Shown in pieces: positions 55,302-64,000 of a DNA stretch of 64,000 bases. A model generated the notes under the pieces. That model did no database searches. It was not told the origin of the DNA and saw only the letters and a list, made by a program, of their open reading frames with translations. The stretch spans positions 1-64,000 of the forward strand of contig NZ_BJOB01000002.1 of the NCBI RefSeq assembly GCF_006539985.1, read 5' to 3'. Both the position numbers and the translations under genes were made by a program. Each line of letters starts with the position of its first letter. The stretch's first letter is position 1. The DNA is from Kurthia gibsonii (lineage in GTDB: Bacteria > Bacillota > Bacilli > Bacillales_A > Planococcaceae).

Positions 55302-55316
55302 TGTCTGCTTCTTTTC
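55280..55316. terminator. Terminator shared by ribT and convergent ypuF
   Basis: AGAAGCAGACATT (55280-55292) pairs with AATGTCTGCTTCT (55300-55312) and is followed by TTT. The ribT stop codon lies within the hairpin. Confidence 0.85.
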
Positions 55317-55320
55317 ATGT

Positions 55321-55824
55321 TTAGCGTTGTTTTGTAGCGAGTGCCAACTCGCGCGCTTCAATGACTTCTGTTCGGTCACGTAAGCGGTGTTTATTCAGTA
55401 AATAGTCTGGATCAATTACAGGAAGCTGTTCTATTTCATTTTGAACCATTTCTTTTAATAGATGATCTGTTACACCAATTGAAAAAGTTTCAAAACGAGC
55501 GCCTTCAGTAATAGCAATTCTGGTCTTTTTAATTTGATGTAGCAAGTCATCATAGTCGATTTTTTCAGCGAAAGGCGTAGTTCGTGCTGCATGCAATAAC
55601 GCGTGACTTCGTACCAATAACGTTTTCGCACCGCGGCTATTTCCTCGGCGCCAATGATATAAACCCGTCGCAAGTTGAATATAACCTACAAGTGGATGTT
55701 TACGCTCTCTTTCTGCAATCTCCTTCCAATAATCTTCTAATACTTCATGGCATTCAAAAAAATCTTGATTCCCGTTGAAATATGTGAGAAATTGGACGAA
55801 TGCAGGATGGTTCATCGGGTGCAT
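55321..55824 (-). CDS. ypuF: DUF309 family protein YpuF
   Basis: Protein of 167 aa with the DUF309 signature (FECHEVLEDYWKE near residue 24, then GYIQLATGLYHWRRGNSRGA near 45), the order known for B. subtilis YpuF next to scpA. It is mostly helical; the conserved His and Glu may bind metal, but no activity is established. The ATG at 55824 follows AGGAAAGG; the frame can be opened three codons earlier by a GTG overlapping that site. It is divergent from scpA. Confidence 0.88.
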   Translation of the reverse strand: MHPMNHPAFVQFLTYFNGNQDFFECHEVLEDYWKEIAERERKHPLVGYIQLATGLYHWRRGNSRGAKTLLVRSHALLHAARTTPFAEKIDYDDLLHQIKKTRIAITEGARFETFSIGVTDHLLKEMVQNEIEQLPVIDPDYLLNKHRLRDRTEVIEARELALATKQR

Positions 55825-55878
55825 TTTATTCACCTTTCCTCTATACTAAATTTGATATGAATGTTAGGTGGTTATCAT

Positions 55879-56658
55879 ATGTCTTATGAAGTGAAAGTAG
55901 AGGCCTTTGAAGGACCTCTCGATTTATTATTACACTTAATTCATCGTTTGGAAATTGATATATATGATATTCCAATGCGTGAGATTACAGCTCAGTATAT
56001 GGAACATATTCGTGCAATGCAAGTACTTGAATTAAATGAAGCAAGTGAATATTTAGTGATGGCAGCAACTCTACTCGAAATTAAAAGTAAAATGCTCTTA
56101 CCTGTTCATGAAGGTGAGTTCGATGAAATTGATATTGACGATGATTTTACCGACCCTCGCGACGAATTAGTGGCAAAACTGATTGAGTATCGCAAATACA
56201 AAGAAGCTGCTTTAAAATTAAAAGAAAAAGAAGAAGAACGTGTTCAAACTTATACACGTCCGCCAAGTGACTTATCCGACTATATGCAAGATGAACAGAT
56301 GCAATTATTTGATACAAGTGTGAACGTTTATGATTTAGTCGCGGCTTTTCAAAAAATGTTACGTCGAAAACGTTTAAAAGCACCACTAAGTACACGAGTA
56401 GCTAAACAAGGCGTATCGATTCGACAACAAATGCAGTCGATTGTGGAACGACTAAAACAAGCAAAACAACCGCTTGATTTTTATGATTTATTTGAATCAG
56501 ATGATAAACCGACGCTTGTTTTAACGTTTTTATCACTACTTGAATTAATGAAGCGTCAAATGGTCATGGTGGAACAACAACAAAATTTTGAACAACTATT
56601 TGTTATTTTAAAAGAAGGAGATGTCGATGATGCAACATTCGAATCCATTGATGAGTAA
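55879..56658 (+). CDS. scpA: Segregation and condensation protein ScpA
   Basis: Kleisin subunit of the SMC condensin complex, 259 aa. The N-terminal FEGPLDLLLHLI and the C-terminal winged-helix segment (PTLVLTFLSLLELMKRQMV) are family landmarks. The ATG at 55879 follows TAGGTGG. scpB starts 32 bases before its stop, coupling the partners. Confidence 0.95.
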   Translation: MSYEVKVEAFEGPLDLLLHLIHRLEIDIYDIPMREITAQYMEHIRAMQVLELNEASEYLVMAATLLEIKSKMLLPVHEGEFDEIDIDDDFTDPRDELVAKLIEYRKYKEAALKLKEKEEERVQTYTRPPSDLSDYMQDEQMQLFDTSVNVYDLVAAFQKMLRRKRLKAPLSTRVAKQGVSIRQQMQSIVERLKQAKQPLDFYDLFESDDKPTLVLTFLSLLELMKRQMVMVEQQQNFEQLFVILKEGDVDDATFESIDE

Positions 56659-57229
56659 AATTGAAAGTCTTCTCTTTGTCATTGGTGAAGATGGCTTAAC
56701 TATTTCACAACTAAGCCAATTAACAGAGTCGACAGAACAAGAATTAACAGAAGCACTTCACTCTATGATGAATCAATATGAATTAGATGCTTCAAGAGGG
56801 ATTACATTAAAAGAGATTGCAGGTACATATCAACTCGTATCAAAGCTTGAAAATGTTGAAGTGATTGAAAAGTTGGTTGAAAATCCACCAGCACAATCAC
56901 TATCGCAAGCAGCGCTCGAAGTGTTAGCGATTGTCGCTTATAAGCAGCCCATCCCTCGTGTTGAAGTAGAAGAGTTGCGTGGTGTAAAGTGTGAACGCGC
57001 ACTGCACACGCTTAATCAAAAAGGACTTATTCAAGAGGTAGGACGTGTCGAAGGGACAGGTCGCGCTATTTTATATGGTACGACAAAAGAATTCCTAAAT
57101 TACTTTGGTCTAAAAAATATAGAGGAACTACCTCCTTTAGAAGAACAAGATCAATTACCGGAAGACGGACAAGATTTATTCATGTCAAAATTCCAAGAAG
57201 CTTTTTTAGAAGAAGCAAATCAATCATAA
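56627..57229 (+). CDS. scpB: Segregation and condensation protein ScpB
   Basis: Winged-helix partner of ScpA in the SMC complex, about 201 aa: IESLLFVIGEDGLTISQL, then LEVLAIVAYKQPIPRVEVEE near 95, RGVKCERALHTL and GRAILYGTTKEFL. The ATG at 56621 abuts AAGGAG; ATGs at 56627 and 56630 have correct spacing, and I chose the first. rluB follows after 42 bases. In sporulating relatives dacB, spmA and spmB lie between. Confidence 0.94.
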   Translation: MMQHSNPLMSKIESLLFVIGEDGLTISQLSQLTESTEQELTEALHSMMNQYELDASRGITLKEIAGTYQLVSKLENVEVIEKLVENPPAQSLSQAALEVLAIVAYKQPIPRVEVEELRGVKCERALHTLNQKGLIQEVGRVEGTGRAILYGTTKEFLNYFGLKNIEELPPLEEQDQLPEDGQDLFMSKFQEAFLEEANQS

Positions 57230-57271
57230 TAACAAAACAAAATCAGGATGAATTCCTATGAGGTGAATAGA

Positions 57272-58003
57272 ATGGAAAGACTACAAAAAGTAATTGCACA
57301 CGCAGGTGTTGCATCAAGAAGAAAAGCAGAACAACTAATTTTAGAAGGTAAAGTAAAAGTGAACGGCGTCGTTGTACGTGAACTAGGTACAAAAGTGACA
57401 AGCTCAGATCAAGTAGAAGTTGAAAACGTAAAAATCGAATCAGAGAAAAAAGTATACTATTTACTATATAAACCACGTGGTGTCATCTCAGCTGTATCAG
57501 ATGACCGTGGACGTAAAACAGTTGTCGATTTATTCCCAGAAGTAGAAGAACGTATTTTCCCAGTTGGTCGTCTAGACTATGATACATCAGGTGTTCTGTT
57601 ATTAACGAATGATGGAGATTTTGCGAATAAATTAACGCACCCTCGTTATAACATTGATAAAACGTATGTAGCGAAAATTAAAGGTGTTTTACGTCGTGAA
57701 GAAATTCGTCAACTTGAAAAAGGTGTCATGTTAGAAGATGGCAAAACAGCGCCAGCTCGTGTGCGTATTATTTCTTCTGATGTAAAATTAGACAAATCAA
57801 TTGTCGCAATTACAATTCACGAAGGACGTAATCGTCAAGTTCGTCGTATGTTTGAAGCAGTAGGGCACCCTGTAAGTAAATTAAAGCGTGAAGAATTTGC
57901 TTTCTTAACACCAATTGGTCTAAATGCAGGGGAATCACGTGAATTAACAGCACATGAAGTAAAGCAACTTCGCGTGTTAGCTGAAACAGGTAAAATCGGG
58001 TAA
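57272..58003 (+). CDS. rluB: 23S rRNA pseudouridine synthase RluB
   Basis: Pseudouridine synthase of 243 aa (RsuA/RluB group). An N-terminal S4 RNA-binding domain (LQKVIAHAGVASRRKAEQLI) is followed by the catalytic core with the aspartate in GRLDYDTSGVLLLTNDG near residue 104. The ATG at 57272 follows GAGGTGA. It is probably cotranscribed with scpAB and the res genes, the same order as in B. subtilis. Confidence 0.94.
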   Translation: MERLQKVIAHAGVASRRKAEQLILEGKVKVNGVVVRELGTKVTSSDQVEVENVKIESEKKVYYLLYKPRGVISAVSDDRGRKTVVDLFPEVEERIFPVGRLDYDTSGVLLLTNDGDFANKLTHPRYNIDKTYVAKIKGVLRREEIRQLEKGVMLEDGKTAPARVRIISSDVKLDKSIVAITIHEGRNRQVRRMFEAVGHPVSKLKREEFAFLTPIGLNAGESRELTAHEVKQLRVLAETGKIG

Positions 58004-58037
58004 TCGTCAATTCGTCTATAAGGAGGTAATGGAATAA

Positions 58038-58568
58038 ATGCAACGAAAGAGAAAAAGATTATTCATTCGTTCCATTATTTTAGCCGTCCTCGTAGCAGCA
58101 ATTAGTTATACAGTGTATGTCACCGCTACGGGTGGTTCAAAAAAAGTCGTCAAAGAAGGCGACCAAGCACCAAACTTTGTATTAACAGATTTAAACGGGA
58201 AAAAACATCAACTGTCTGATTATAAAGGTCGTGGCGTTCTTCTGAATTTTTGGGGAACGTGGTGTCCGCCTTGTAAAAAAGAAATGCCTGCTTTAAATGA
58301 AGCATATAAAGCATTTGAAGATAAGGGTGTACAAGTAATTAGTATTAATATTGCGCAATCTGATTTTGAAGTACGTGATTTTGTGTCTTCTTATGGACTG
58401 GATTTTCCAATGACGATTGATCAGACAAAATCCGTTATGCGTGCGTACAATGTAGACCAATTACCTGCTACATTTTTAATTGATTCTAAGGGGAAAATTA
58501 AGCGCATTCTAACATATGGAATTACAGAAAAAGAATTTAAACAGTATATGGAGAGCATTCAACCTTAA
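58038..58568 (+). CDS. resA: Thiol-disulfide oxidoreductase ResA
   Basis: Membrane-anchored extracytoplasmic thioredoxin-like protein of 176 aa that reduces the haem-binding cysteines of apocytochrome c. A signal-anchor helix (residues 9-29) precedes the active site WCPPC (C76, C79); the cis-proline loop QLPATFLID is near 148. First gene of resABCDE. Confidence 0.95.
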   Translation: MQRKRKRLFIRSIILAVLVAAISYTVYVTATGGSKKVVKEGDQAPNFVLTDLNGKKHQLSDYKGRGVLLNFWGTWCPPCKKEMPALNEAYKAFEDKGVQVISINIAQSDFEVRDFVSSYGLDFPMTIDQTKSVMRAYNVDQLPATFLIDSKGKIKRILTYGITEKEFKQYMESIQP

Positions 58569-58587
58569 ATAAGGGAGTTTTCTAAAT

Positions 58588-60228
58588 ATGAAAAAAATTG
58601 TATGTGCGTGTAGTTACGAAAATCCAGAAGGGACACAACTCTGTGCGCAGTGTGGCAGACCGCTAACAAAAGAAGATGAAGAAAAAAAGGTCGTTGATAT
58701 GCGTTATGATGGAACAGCCATTCGTTCTAAAACGTATAAAACATCTTTTATAGACCGAATATGGAATTTCTTTTCAAGCGTCAAAGTAGGCGTATCGCTC
58801 ATCGTTATTACGCTCGTCCTCGCTGCTATTGGTACATTTTTACCACAGATTATGTTTGTATCCGTCCCACCAGGTATGGAAACAATCGATGTTTATGAAG
58901 AAAAGTATGGCTTTTTCGGTAAAGCTTATTATGTACTAGGATTTTCAAATATTTATGCTTCTTGGTGGTTCCAAACAATTGTTGGGATGTTAGCTGTCTC
59001 GATTATTATCGCTAGTCTTGATCGTGGTATTCCACTTTATAAAGCTCTAAAACACCAACGTGTGCGTCGCCATGCGTCGTTTATGAAGCGTCAGCGTCTT
59101 GTATCTGAAACAGTAGAAGATGAAAAACAGGCTGCTGAAACATTTGAATTAGCAGAGCAAACGCTAAAATCAATGCGCTATCATGTCAAAAGAGAACAAG
59201 GTGCATTACTGGCTGAAAAAGGACGTTTTTCTCGTTTTGGACCGTATATCAATCATGTTGGGTTAATTATTTTCATATCAGGTGTCATGTTGCGCTTAAT
59301 GCCTGGTTTTTATGTAGATGAAAGCCTCTGGGTGCGTGAAGGTGAAACAACTGCCATTCCAGGTGTAGAAGGTTATTACATAAAAAATAATCAATTTATT
59401 TTAGAAACATATGATGAAAAAGATTTAAAAGGACAAGATTCTGAGCGAGTAGAACAAGCGATTAATACACGCGCTAAAAACTATCAGACAGATGTGACCT
59501 TGTATAAAGAAGATGGCACACCTTTAGCAGGTGATACAGCTGATTTACAAAAAATCGGTCAATATAGTATTCAAGTGAATAAACCATTAAAATACGATGG
59601 TTTTGCTCTATATCAAACAGATTTCAAGCAAGATGAATTGAAGACGATGACGTTTGATTTAGTTAATAAAACAAGCAAAAAATCTTTAGGGCAAATTACG
59701 ATTGACTTACGTAACCCGAAAAAAGAATATGTAATTAACAAACAAACAAAAGTAGCACTACAAAAATACTATCCAGATTTTACTGAATTTAAAGATGGTG
59801 AACCTCAAACAGCTTCATCTATTCCAAACAATCCAGCTTTTATTTTTAAGATGATAACACCTGAACAGCCAAAGGGTGAAACAAGTTTTGTAGCAATTCG
59901 CCAAACATTAGAGCCATTTGGAGAAACAACATATAAAATGAAGTTCCAATCTGTTGAAACGCGAGACGCTTCGAATCTAACTGTTCGAAAAGATAAAACA
60001 TTACCGATTTTGTTAGTCGGAGGTATTATTTTTATGATTGGTGTAACAATGGGTTCTTATTGGAGTCATCGTCGTATCTGGTTGCAACGAACAGAAGATG
60101 GTCGTGTGTTACTTGCAGCGCATACGAATAAAAATTGGTTTAGCATGAAAAAAGACGTAAGTGAAGTATGCACATCTGCGCATTTAACAGACTATCATGA
60201 TCAGCTAGAGGAGAGAGAGAAACAATGA
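58588..60228 (+). CDS. resB: Cytochrome c biogenesis protein ResB
   Basis: Membrane component of the system II cytochrome c synthase, 546 aa. It opens with a cytoplasmic zinc ribbon (C6, C8, C19, C22), then three N-terminal helices (near 66-88, 125-150 and 220-240), a large external domain and a final helix near 475. It works with ResC to move haem across the membrane and ligate it. It shares ATGA with resC. Confidence 0.94.
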   Translation: MKKIVCACSYENPEGTQLCAQCGRPLTKEDEEKKVVDMRYDGTAIRSKTYKTSFIDRIWNFFSSVKVGVSLIVITLVLAAIGTFLPQIMFVSVPPGMETIDVYEEKYGFFGKAYYVLGFSNIYASWWFQTIVGMLAVSIIIASLDRGIPLYKALKHQRVRRHASFMKRQRLVSETVEDEKQAAETFELAEQTLKSMRYHVKREQGALLAEKGRFSRFGPYINHVGLIIFISGVMLRLMPGFYVDESLWVREGETTAIPGVEGYYIKNNQFILETYDEKDLKGQDSERVEQAINTRAKNYQTDVTLYKEDGTPLAGDTADLQKIGQYSIQVNKPLKYDGFALYQTDFKQDELKTMTFDLVNKTSKKSLGQITIDLRNPKKEYVINKQTKVALQKYYPDFTEFKDGEPQTASSIPNNPAFIFKMITPEQPKGETSFVAIRQTLEPFGETTYKMKFQSVETRDASNLTVRKDKTLPILLVGGIIFMIGVTMGSYWSHRRIWLQRTEDGRVLLAAHTNKNWFSMKKDVSEVCTSAHLTDYHDQLEEREKQ

Positions 60229-61412
60229 ATCTATTAGATCTTAGTGGGACATTACTATTAATCGCTTTCATCGCTTATTTACTTGCTATTTTGTTATTTG
60301 GTGGTGCGATTCGCCATAAACAACGCGATGTTTCTACCTCAAATAAACATTGGGGTAATGCTGCGATGGTTGTGACGATCATTGGGTTTATAAGCAATGT
60401 CTTGTATTTTATTACACGTTGGATTTATGCAGAACATGCGCCTGTTAGTAATATGTTCGAATTCGCTACAGCCTTTGGTATGTTTATTGTTGGTGCGTTT
60501 TTAATTATGTATTGGATGTACCGTTTAGCTACACTTGGTATCGTAGCTCTTTCAATTGCAGTGCTACTCATCGCATTTGCAAGTATGTTCCCAAGTGACG
60601 TGACACCATTGATTCCAGCACTAAAATCATATTGGTTAACTATCCATGTTATTACGACGGTAATTGGCGAAGCCATCTTAGCGATGAGTGCTGTAGCAGG
60701 TCTCGTTTACTTACTTAAAACAGTATCATTTAAAAAGCCGAGTAAGGAGCGCTTCTGGTTAGAAGTTGTGATGTATAGTCTAGTAGTCGTGATTGGTTTT
60801 GTTGTTGTAACTGCAATTTTTAGTAGTATGCACTATGATGCGGAATTTAGTTATATTGATACAGAACAACAACAAGTGGAAATTGCGTATAACACGCCAC
60901 CGCTATTCGGTATGCATGAAAGTAGGGCATTAACGCCTGAGCGCATGCAACCACTTATGGATATGCCAGCTAGCATTAATGCGAAAAAGTTAACAACCGT
61001 CGTTTGGTCATTTATCGTCGGTACGATTTTATATGGATTATTGCGTTTATTCTGCCGAAAACCTTTGGCGCAAGTCGTACAACCACTTGTAAAACAGACG
61101 AACATTACATTGATGGATGAAATCGGATACCGAGCTGTATTAATCGGATTCCCTGTTTTCACGCTAGGTGCACTTGTCTTTGCGATGATTTGGGCGCAAG
61201 AAGCATGGACGCGTTTCTGGGCGTGGGATCCAAAAGAAGTTTGGGCGCTCATTACATGGTTGTTCTATGCAGCTTTCTTACACCTTCGTCTATCAAAAGG
61301 ATGGGAAGGGAAAAAATCGGCTTGGTTAGCTGTGATTGGTTTTGCAATTATTATGTTTAACTTTGTCGCAGTGAATTTAATTATCGCAGGCTTGCATTCA
61401 TACGCAGAATAG
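60225..61412 (+). CDS. resC: Cytochrome c biogenesis protein ResC/CcsA
   Basis: Multi-span (about eight helices) haem-handling protein of 395 aa with the tryptophan-rich WWD motif WTRFWAWDPKEVWALITW near residue 330 and flanking histidines that ligate haem. It starts four bases before the resB stop. A hairpin after the gene may reduce read-through into resDE. Confidence 0.95.
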   Translation: MNLLDLSGTLLLIAFIAYLLAILLFGGAIRHKQRDVSTSNKHWGNAAMVVTIIGFISNVLYFITRWIYAEHAPVSNMFEFATAFGMFIVGAFLIMYWMYRLATLGIVALSIAVLLIAFASMFPSDVTPLIPALKSYWLTIHVITTVIGEAILAMSAVAGLVYLLKTVSFKKPSKERFWLEVVMYSLVVVIGFVVVTAIFSSMHYDAEFSYIDTEQQQVEIAYNTPPLFGMHESRALTPERMQPLMDMPASINAKKLTTVVWSFIVGTILYGLLRLFCRKPLAQVVQPLVKQTNITLMDEIGYRAVLIGFPVFTLGALVFAMIWAQEAWTRFWAWDPKEVWALITWLFYAAFLHLRLSKGWEGKKSAWLAVIGFAIIMFNFVAVNLIIAGLHSYAE

Positions 61413-61425
61413 TAAAAATAAAAGA

Positions 61426-61467
61426 GAGTAGTATTCGCTTCGAGAGGAGAGAAACTACTCTTTTTTA
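61426..61467 (+). terminator. Terminator between resC and resD
   Basis: AGAGTAGT (61426-61433) pairs with ACTACTCT (61455-61462) and is followed by five T residues. The 274-base gap to resD then carries no gene and presumably the separate resDE promoter. Confidence 0.7.
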
Positions 61468-61686
61468 CTCGAAAAGTAACTATGGCATAATCAGAAAGAG
61501 TCATTTAAAATAGAATATGTATGGTAAAAAAAGGATGGTTTATTCCGTTTTCCTGTTTAATTTGAACAAACGGTGGATAAAAGCGTCAAAATCGTGTCAA
61601 TCCTGTGTACACTAGATGTGGTTTCCTTTTCATTTATATGGCGGGGTTGTACAATAAGATTATAAGAGTCCGGGGAGGAATTATTT

Positions 61687-62403
61687 GTGAATGAACAAAT
61701 TTCAATTTTAGTTGTAGATGATGAAGATCGTATTCGTCGTCTCATTCGAATGTACTTAGAACGTGAAGGATACTTAGTAGAAGAAGCAGAGAATGGTGTA
61801 GAAGCCGTAGAGAAAGCTTTAGAAAATGACTACCATTGTATCATTTTAGATATCATGATGCCAGAGATGGACGGCCTACAAGCGGCAGAAAATATTCGTG
61901 AGAAAAAGACAACACCAATTGTTTTATTAACAGCAAAAGGCGAAGAAGCGAATCGTGTACAAGGGTTTGAAATGGGTGCAGATGACTATATTGTAAAACC
62001 ATTTAGTCCGCGTGAAGTTGTATTGCGTATTAAAGCGATTTTACGCCGCTCAGCTGCTTACTCACCTATTTCATCTACATCGGCTTCAAAAGATTTAGTG
62101 GTCTTCCCGCATCTAACAATTGACCATGATGCGCACCGCGTTTCAGCAGATGGGGAAGAAGTGAACTTAACGCCGAAAGAATACGAATTACTTTATTTCT
62201 TAGCGAAGTCACCAGATAAAGTATTTGACCGTGAGCAGCTATTAAAAGAAGTATGGCATTATGACTTCTTCGGTGATTTACGTACAGTAGATACGCATGT
62301 AAAGCGTTTACGTGAAAAGTTAAATCGCGTGTCAGAAGATGCGGCGAAGATGATTGTAACGGTTTGGGGCGTAGGTTATAAATTCGAGGTCGTAAATGAC
62401 TAG
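61687..62403 (+). CDS. resD: Response regulator ResD
   Basis: OmpR-type response regulator of aerobic/anaerobic respiration, 238 aa. The receiver domain has the acidic pocket VVDDED, phosphoacceptor aspartate in ILDIMMPEMDG near residue 56, and the lysine in VKPFSPRE. The DNA-binding domain ends in VDTHVKRLREKL and VWGVGYKFE. It starts with GTG after GGGGAGG. resE overlaps its end by eight bases. In B. subtilis it also activates resABC. Confidence 0.95.
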   Translation: MNEQISILVVDDEDRIRRLIRMYLEREGYLVEEAENGVEAVEKALENDYHCIILDIMMPEMDGLQAAENIREKKTTPIVLLTAKGEEANRVQGFEMGADDYIVKPFSPREVVLRIKAILRRSAAYSPISSTSASKDLVVFPHLTIDHDAHRVSADGEEVNLTPKEYELLYFLAKSPDKVFDREQLLKEVWHYDFFGDLRTVDTHVKRLREKLNRVSEDAAKMIVTVWGVGYKFEVVND

Positions 62404-64000
62404 AATATGGAATAGTGTTGTCGGGAAGCTATGGGTAACCATATTGCTTCTCGTTTCATTTGTACTGTTTATTTTCACAGTACTCATGCTCGAATTTTTA
62501 TCGAATTTTAATACACAACAAGCAGAAAAAACATTACGCCAAGAAGCTACAACCATCGCGCGAATTGTGAATGAACATGATTCGCTTGCTGCTACAGAAT
62601 CCATTATTAACGATATTTTAGGAGAAGAAACGAATGCTTTAATTTCTTCTAAGCAAGGGAAGATTCAATATTCACTTCAAGAAGGGTTAAATCAAAAAGA
62701 AATTCGTGAAAAAATCATTCAAAACCATGCTTTTGACAAGGTCTATGAATCAGATGAACCGATTGTAAAAGAGATGTTATTACCATCTACAACAGATAAA
62801 GAACATATGGAGAATTATATTGTGCTCGCGTCGCCGATTAATGTAGACCAAAAAGTGCATGGTGCAGTTTTCATCTATCAAAGCCCAGATGCTGTTCATC
62901 GTACGACAAAAGAGACAACAAAAATCGTCTTCTTATCTGCTGCAATTGCTTTAGTGTTAACGACATTCTTTGCGTTCTTCTTATCAAGTCGTATTACTTC
63001 ACCGCTTCGTAAAATGCGTGAAGCTGCATTTGAAGTCGCAAAAGGCAAGTTCGATTCAAAAGTACCTGTATTGAGTCGTGATGAGATTGGACAGCTTGCA
63101 ACAGCCTTCAATCAAATGGGTAGACAGTTAAAGCACCATGTGGAAGTCATTAATCAAGAGAAAGAACAGTTATCGAGTATTTTAACGTCTATGACAGATG
63201 CGGTAATTACGTTTAATCGTGATCGTACAATTTTGTTAAGTAATCCACCAGCCGAATTATTATTACAAAAATGGTTCTTATCGAAAGAAGATCAGTCAAA
63301 ACCATTGCCAATAGCTATCTACCATATGCTAGAACATGTACTTGATTTAGAAGAAGAACTAGAGGAAGAATTAGAAATTGATGGTGCATATTATGTCATT
63401 TCAATTAGCCCTTTATATAGTGCTGAATCAGTACGTGGTGCAGTAGCCGTTTTGCGAGATAAGACAGAAGAACATCGCCTTGATAAATTGCGTTCAGATT
63501 TCATTGCAAATGTATCACATGAGTTACGTACACCTATTTCGATGCTTCAAGGATATAGTGAAGCCATCTTAGACGGAGTTGTGTCTTCGGAGGAAGAACG
63601 CAATGAAATGATGCGTATTATTTATGATGAATCACAGCGCATGAGCCGATTAGTAACCGACTTACTCGATTTAGCGCGTATGGAATCTGGGAAGATGCGT
63701 TTATATCTCGATGATTTAAGTATTAATCAAGTATTTGAACGTATGACACAGAAGTTCGTACAGCGTGGGAAAGAAAAAGGAATCGAAGTAAGTTATGAAA
63801 CAGAGTTCTCAGATGATGCGCGCGTTCAGATTGATGAAGACCGCATCGAACAAGTTGTAACGAATTTAGTGGATAACGCAATTCGTCATACAGCAAGTGG
63901 TGGGCATGTAAAGGTGCTAGCAGACCAATATGCAGGACAAGTGCGCATTCGTATTCAAGACGATGGTGCTGGTATTCCGAAAGAAGACCTTGCATATGTC
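62396..64000 (+). CDS. resE: Sensor histidine kinase ResE (truncated by window end)
   Basis: Partner kinase of ResD; 535 residues are visible and the frame stays open to the last base (B. subtilis ResE has about 589). Two transmembrane helices (about 12-35 and 178-200) flank an extracytoplasmic sensor domain. They are followed by HAMP (SRITSPLRKMREAAFEVAKG), a PAS domain, the H-box VSHELRTPISML with the phosphorylated histidine near residue 377, the N-box NLVDNAIRHT near 491, and the G1 box DDGAGIPKED. The ATG at 62396 overlaps resD. Confidence 0.95.
   Translation, partial: MTRIWNSVVGKLWVTILLLVSFVLFIFTVLMLEFLSNFNTQQAEKTLRQEATTIARIVNEHDSLAATESIINDILGEETNALISSKQGKIQYSLQEGLNQKEIREKIIQNHAFDKVYESDEPIVKEMLLPSTTDKEHMENYIVLASPINVDQKVHGAVFIYQSPDAVHRTTKETTKIVFLSAAIALVLTTFFAFFLSSRITSPLRKMREAAFEVAKGKFDSKVPVLSRDEIGQLATAFNQMGRQLKHHVEVINQEKEQLSSILTSMTDAVITFNRDRTILLSNPPAELLLQKWFLSKEDQSKPLPIAIYHMLEHVLDLEEELEEELEIDGAYYVISISPLYSAESVRGAVAVLRDKTEEHRLDKLRSDFIANVSHELRTPISMLQGYSEAILDGVVSSEEERNEMMRIIYDESQRMSRLVTDLLDLARMESGKMRLYLDDLSINQVFERMTQKFVQRGKEKGIEVSYETEFSDDARVQIDEDRIEQVVTNLVDNAIRHTASGGHVKVLADQYAGQVRIRIQDDGAGIPKEDLAYV

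Overview
The window is a contiguous piece of the chromosome of a low-GC Gram-positive bacterium of the order Bacillales. Its gene neighbourhoods (miaB-ricA, mutS-mutL, miaA-hfq, ynbB-glnR-glnA, lexA-yneA-yneB-ynzC-tkt-yneF, yqkE/yqkF/nudF-fur-xerD-deoB, scpA-scpB-rluB-resABCDE) follow the order known from Bacillus subtilis. The sporulation genes that normally sit inside these same neighbourhoods (cotE, spoIIM, dacF-spoIIA-sigF-spoVA, spmAB-dacB) are all absent. This points to a non-sporulating member of the Planococcaceae. Kurthia fits best given the AT-rich sequence, but this is inference from gene order and not a database result.

Layout. 0.3-6.1 kb: a two-subunit 2-oxoacid:ferredoxin oxidoreductase, a small membrane protein, miaB, ricA and an alpha/beta hydrolase. 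6.2-9.5 kb: a photolyase remnant, an intact photolyase and a DUF3817-MFS fusion transporter, the last two on the minus strand. 9.7-18.4 kb: mutS, mutL, glpD, a lysophospholipase-like hydrolase, miaA, hfq and a rhodanese. 18.5-22.9 kb: a cell-envelope cluster with two tandem TcaA-like zinc-ribbon membrane proteins facing a divergent secreted Ig-like protein. 23.0-26.8 kb: ynbB, a DUF4097 remnant and the glnR-glnA operon behind two GlnR/TnrA-type operators. 26.9-28.1 kb: a DUF4352 lipoprotein and a secreted SH3-like protein. 28.2-33.7 kb: a Fur-box-controlled iron-siderophore ABC transporter operon that continues into a GH20 lipoprotein strongly resembling the biofilm-dispersing enzyme dispersin B, and a glutathione peroxidase.

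33.65-34.25 kb holds a complete cobalamin riboswitch with its own promoter and terminator but no recognisable target gene. 34.3-38.0 kb: a BusR-type (GntR + RCK_C) regulator and the glycine-betaine transporter opuAA-AB-AC, with conspicuous repeated GTAACAA/TTGTTAC operators between them. 38.1-40.9 kb: a DUF4309 lipoprotein with a 15-bp tandem repeat, and a secreted 5'-nucleotidase. 41.2-46 kb: lexA with the divergent SOS operon yneA-yneB, then ynzC, tkt and yneF. 46-49.7 kb: a membrane-anchored hydrolase, yqkE, yqkF, nudF and fur. 49.8-54.8 kb: xerD, deoB, pdp and lysA. 54.9-64 kb: ribT, ypuF, scpA, scpB, rluB and the cytochrome c maturation/respiration regulon resA-resB-resC-resD-resE. resE runs off the window end.

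Most transcription units end in clear intrinsic terminators, several shared by convergent genes. Some terminators share sequence and look like dispersed repeats. Visible regulators and likely targets: Fur (fur gene and a Fur box at the siderophore operon), LexA (gene and three boxes), GlnR (gene and its own operators), BusR (gene and candidate operators), ResDE (genes). I see no rRNA, tRNA, CRISPR array, prophage or intact insertion sequence.
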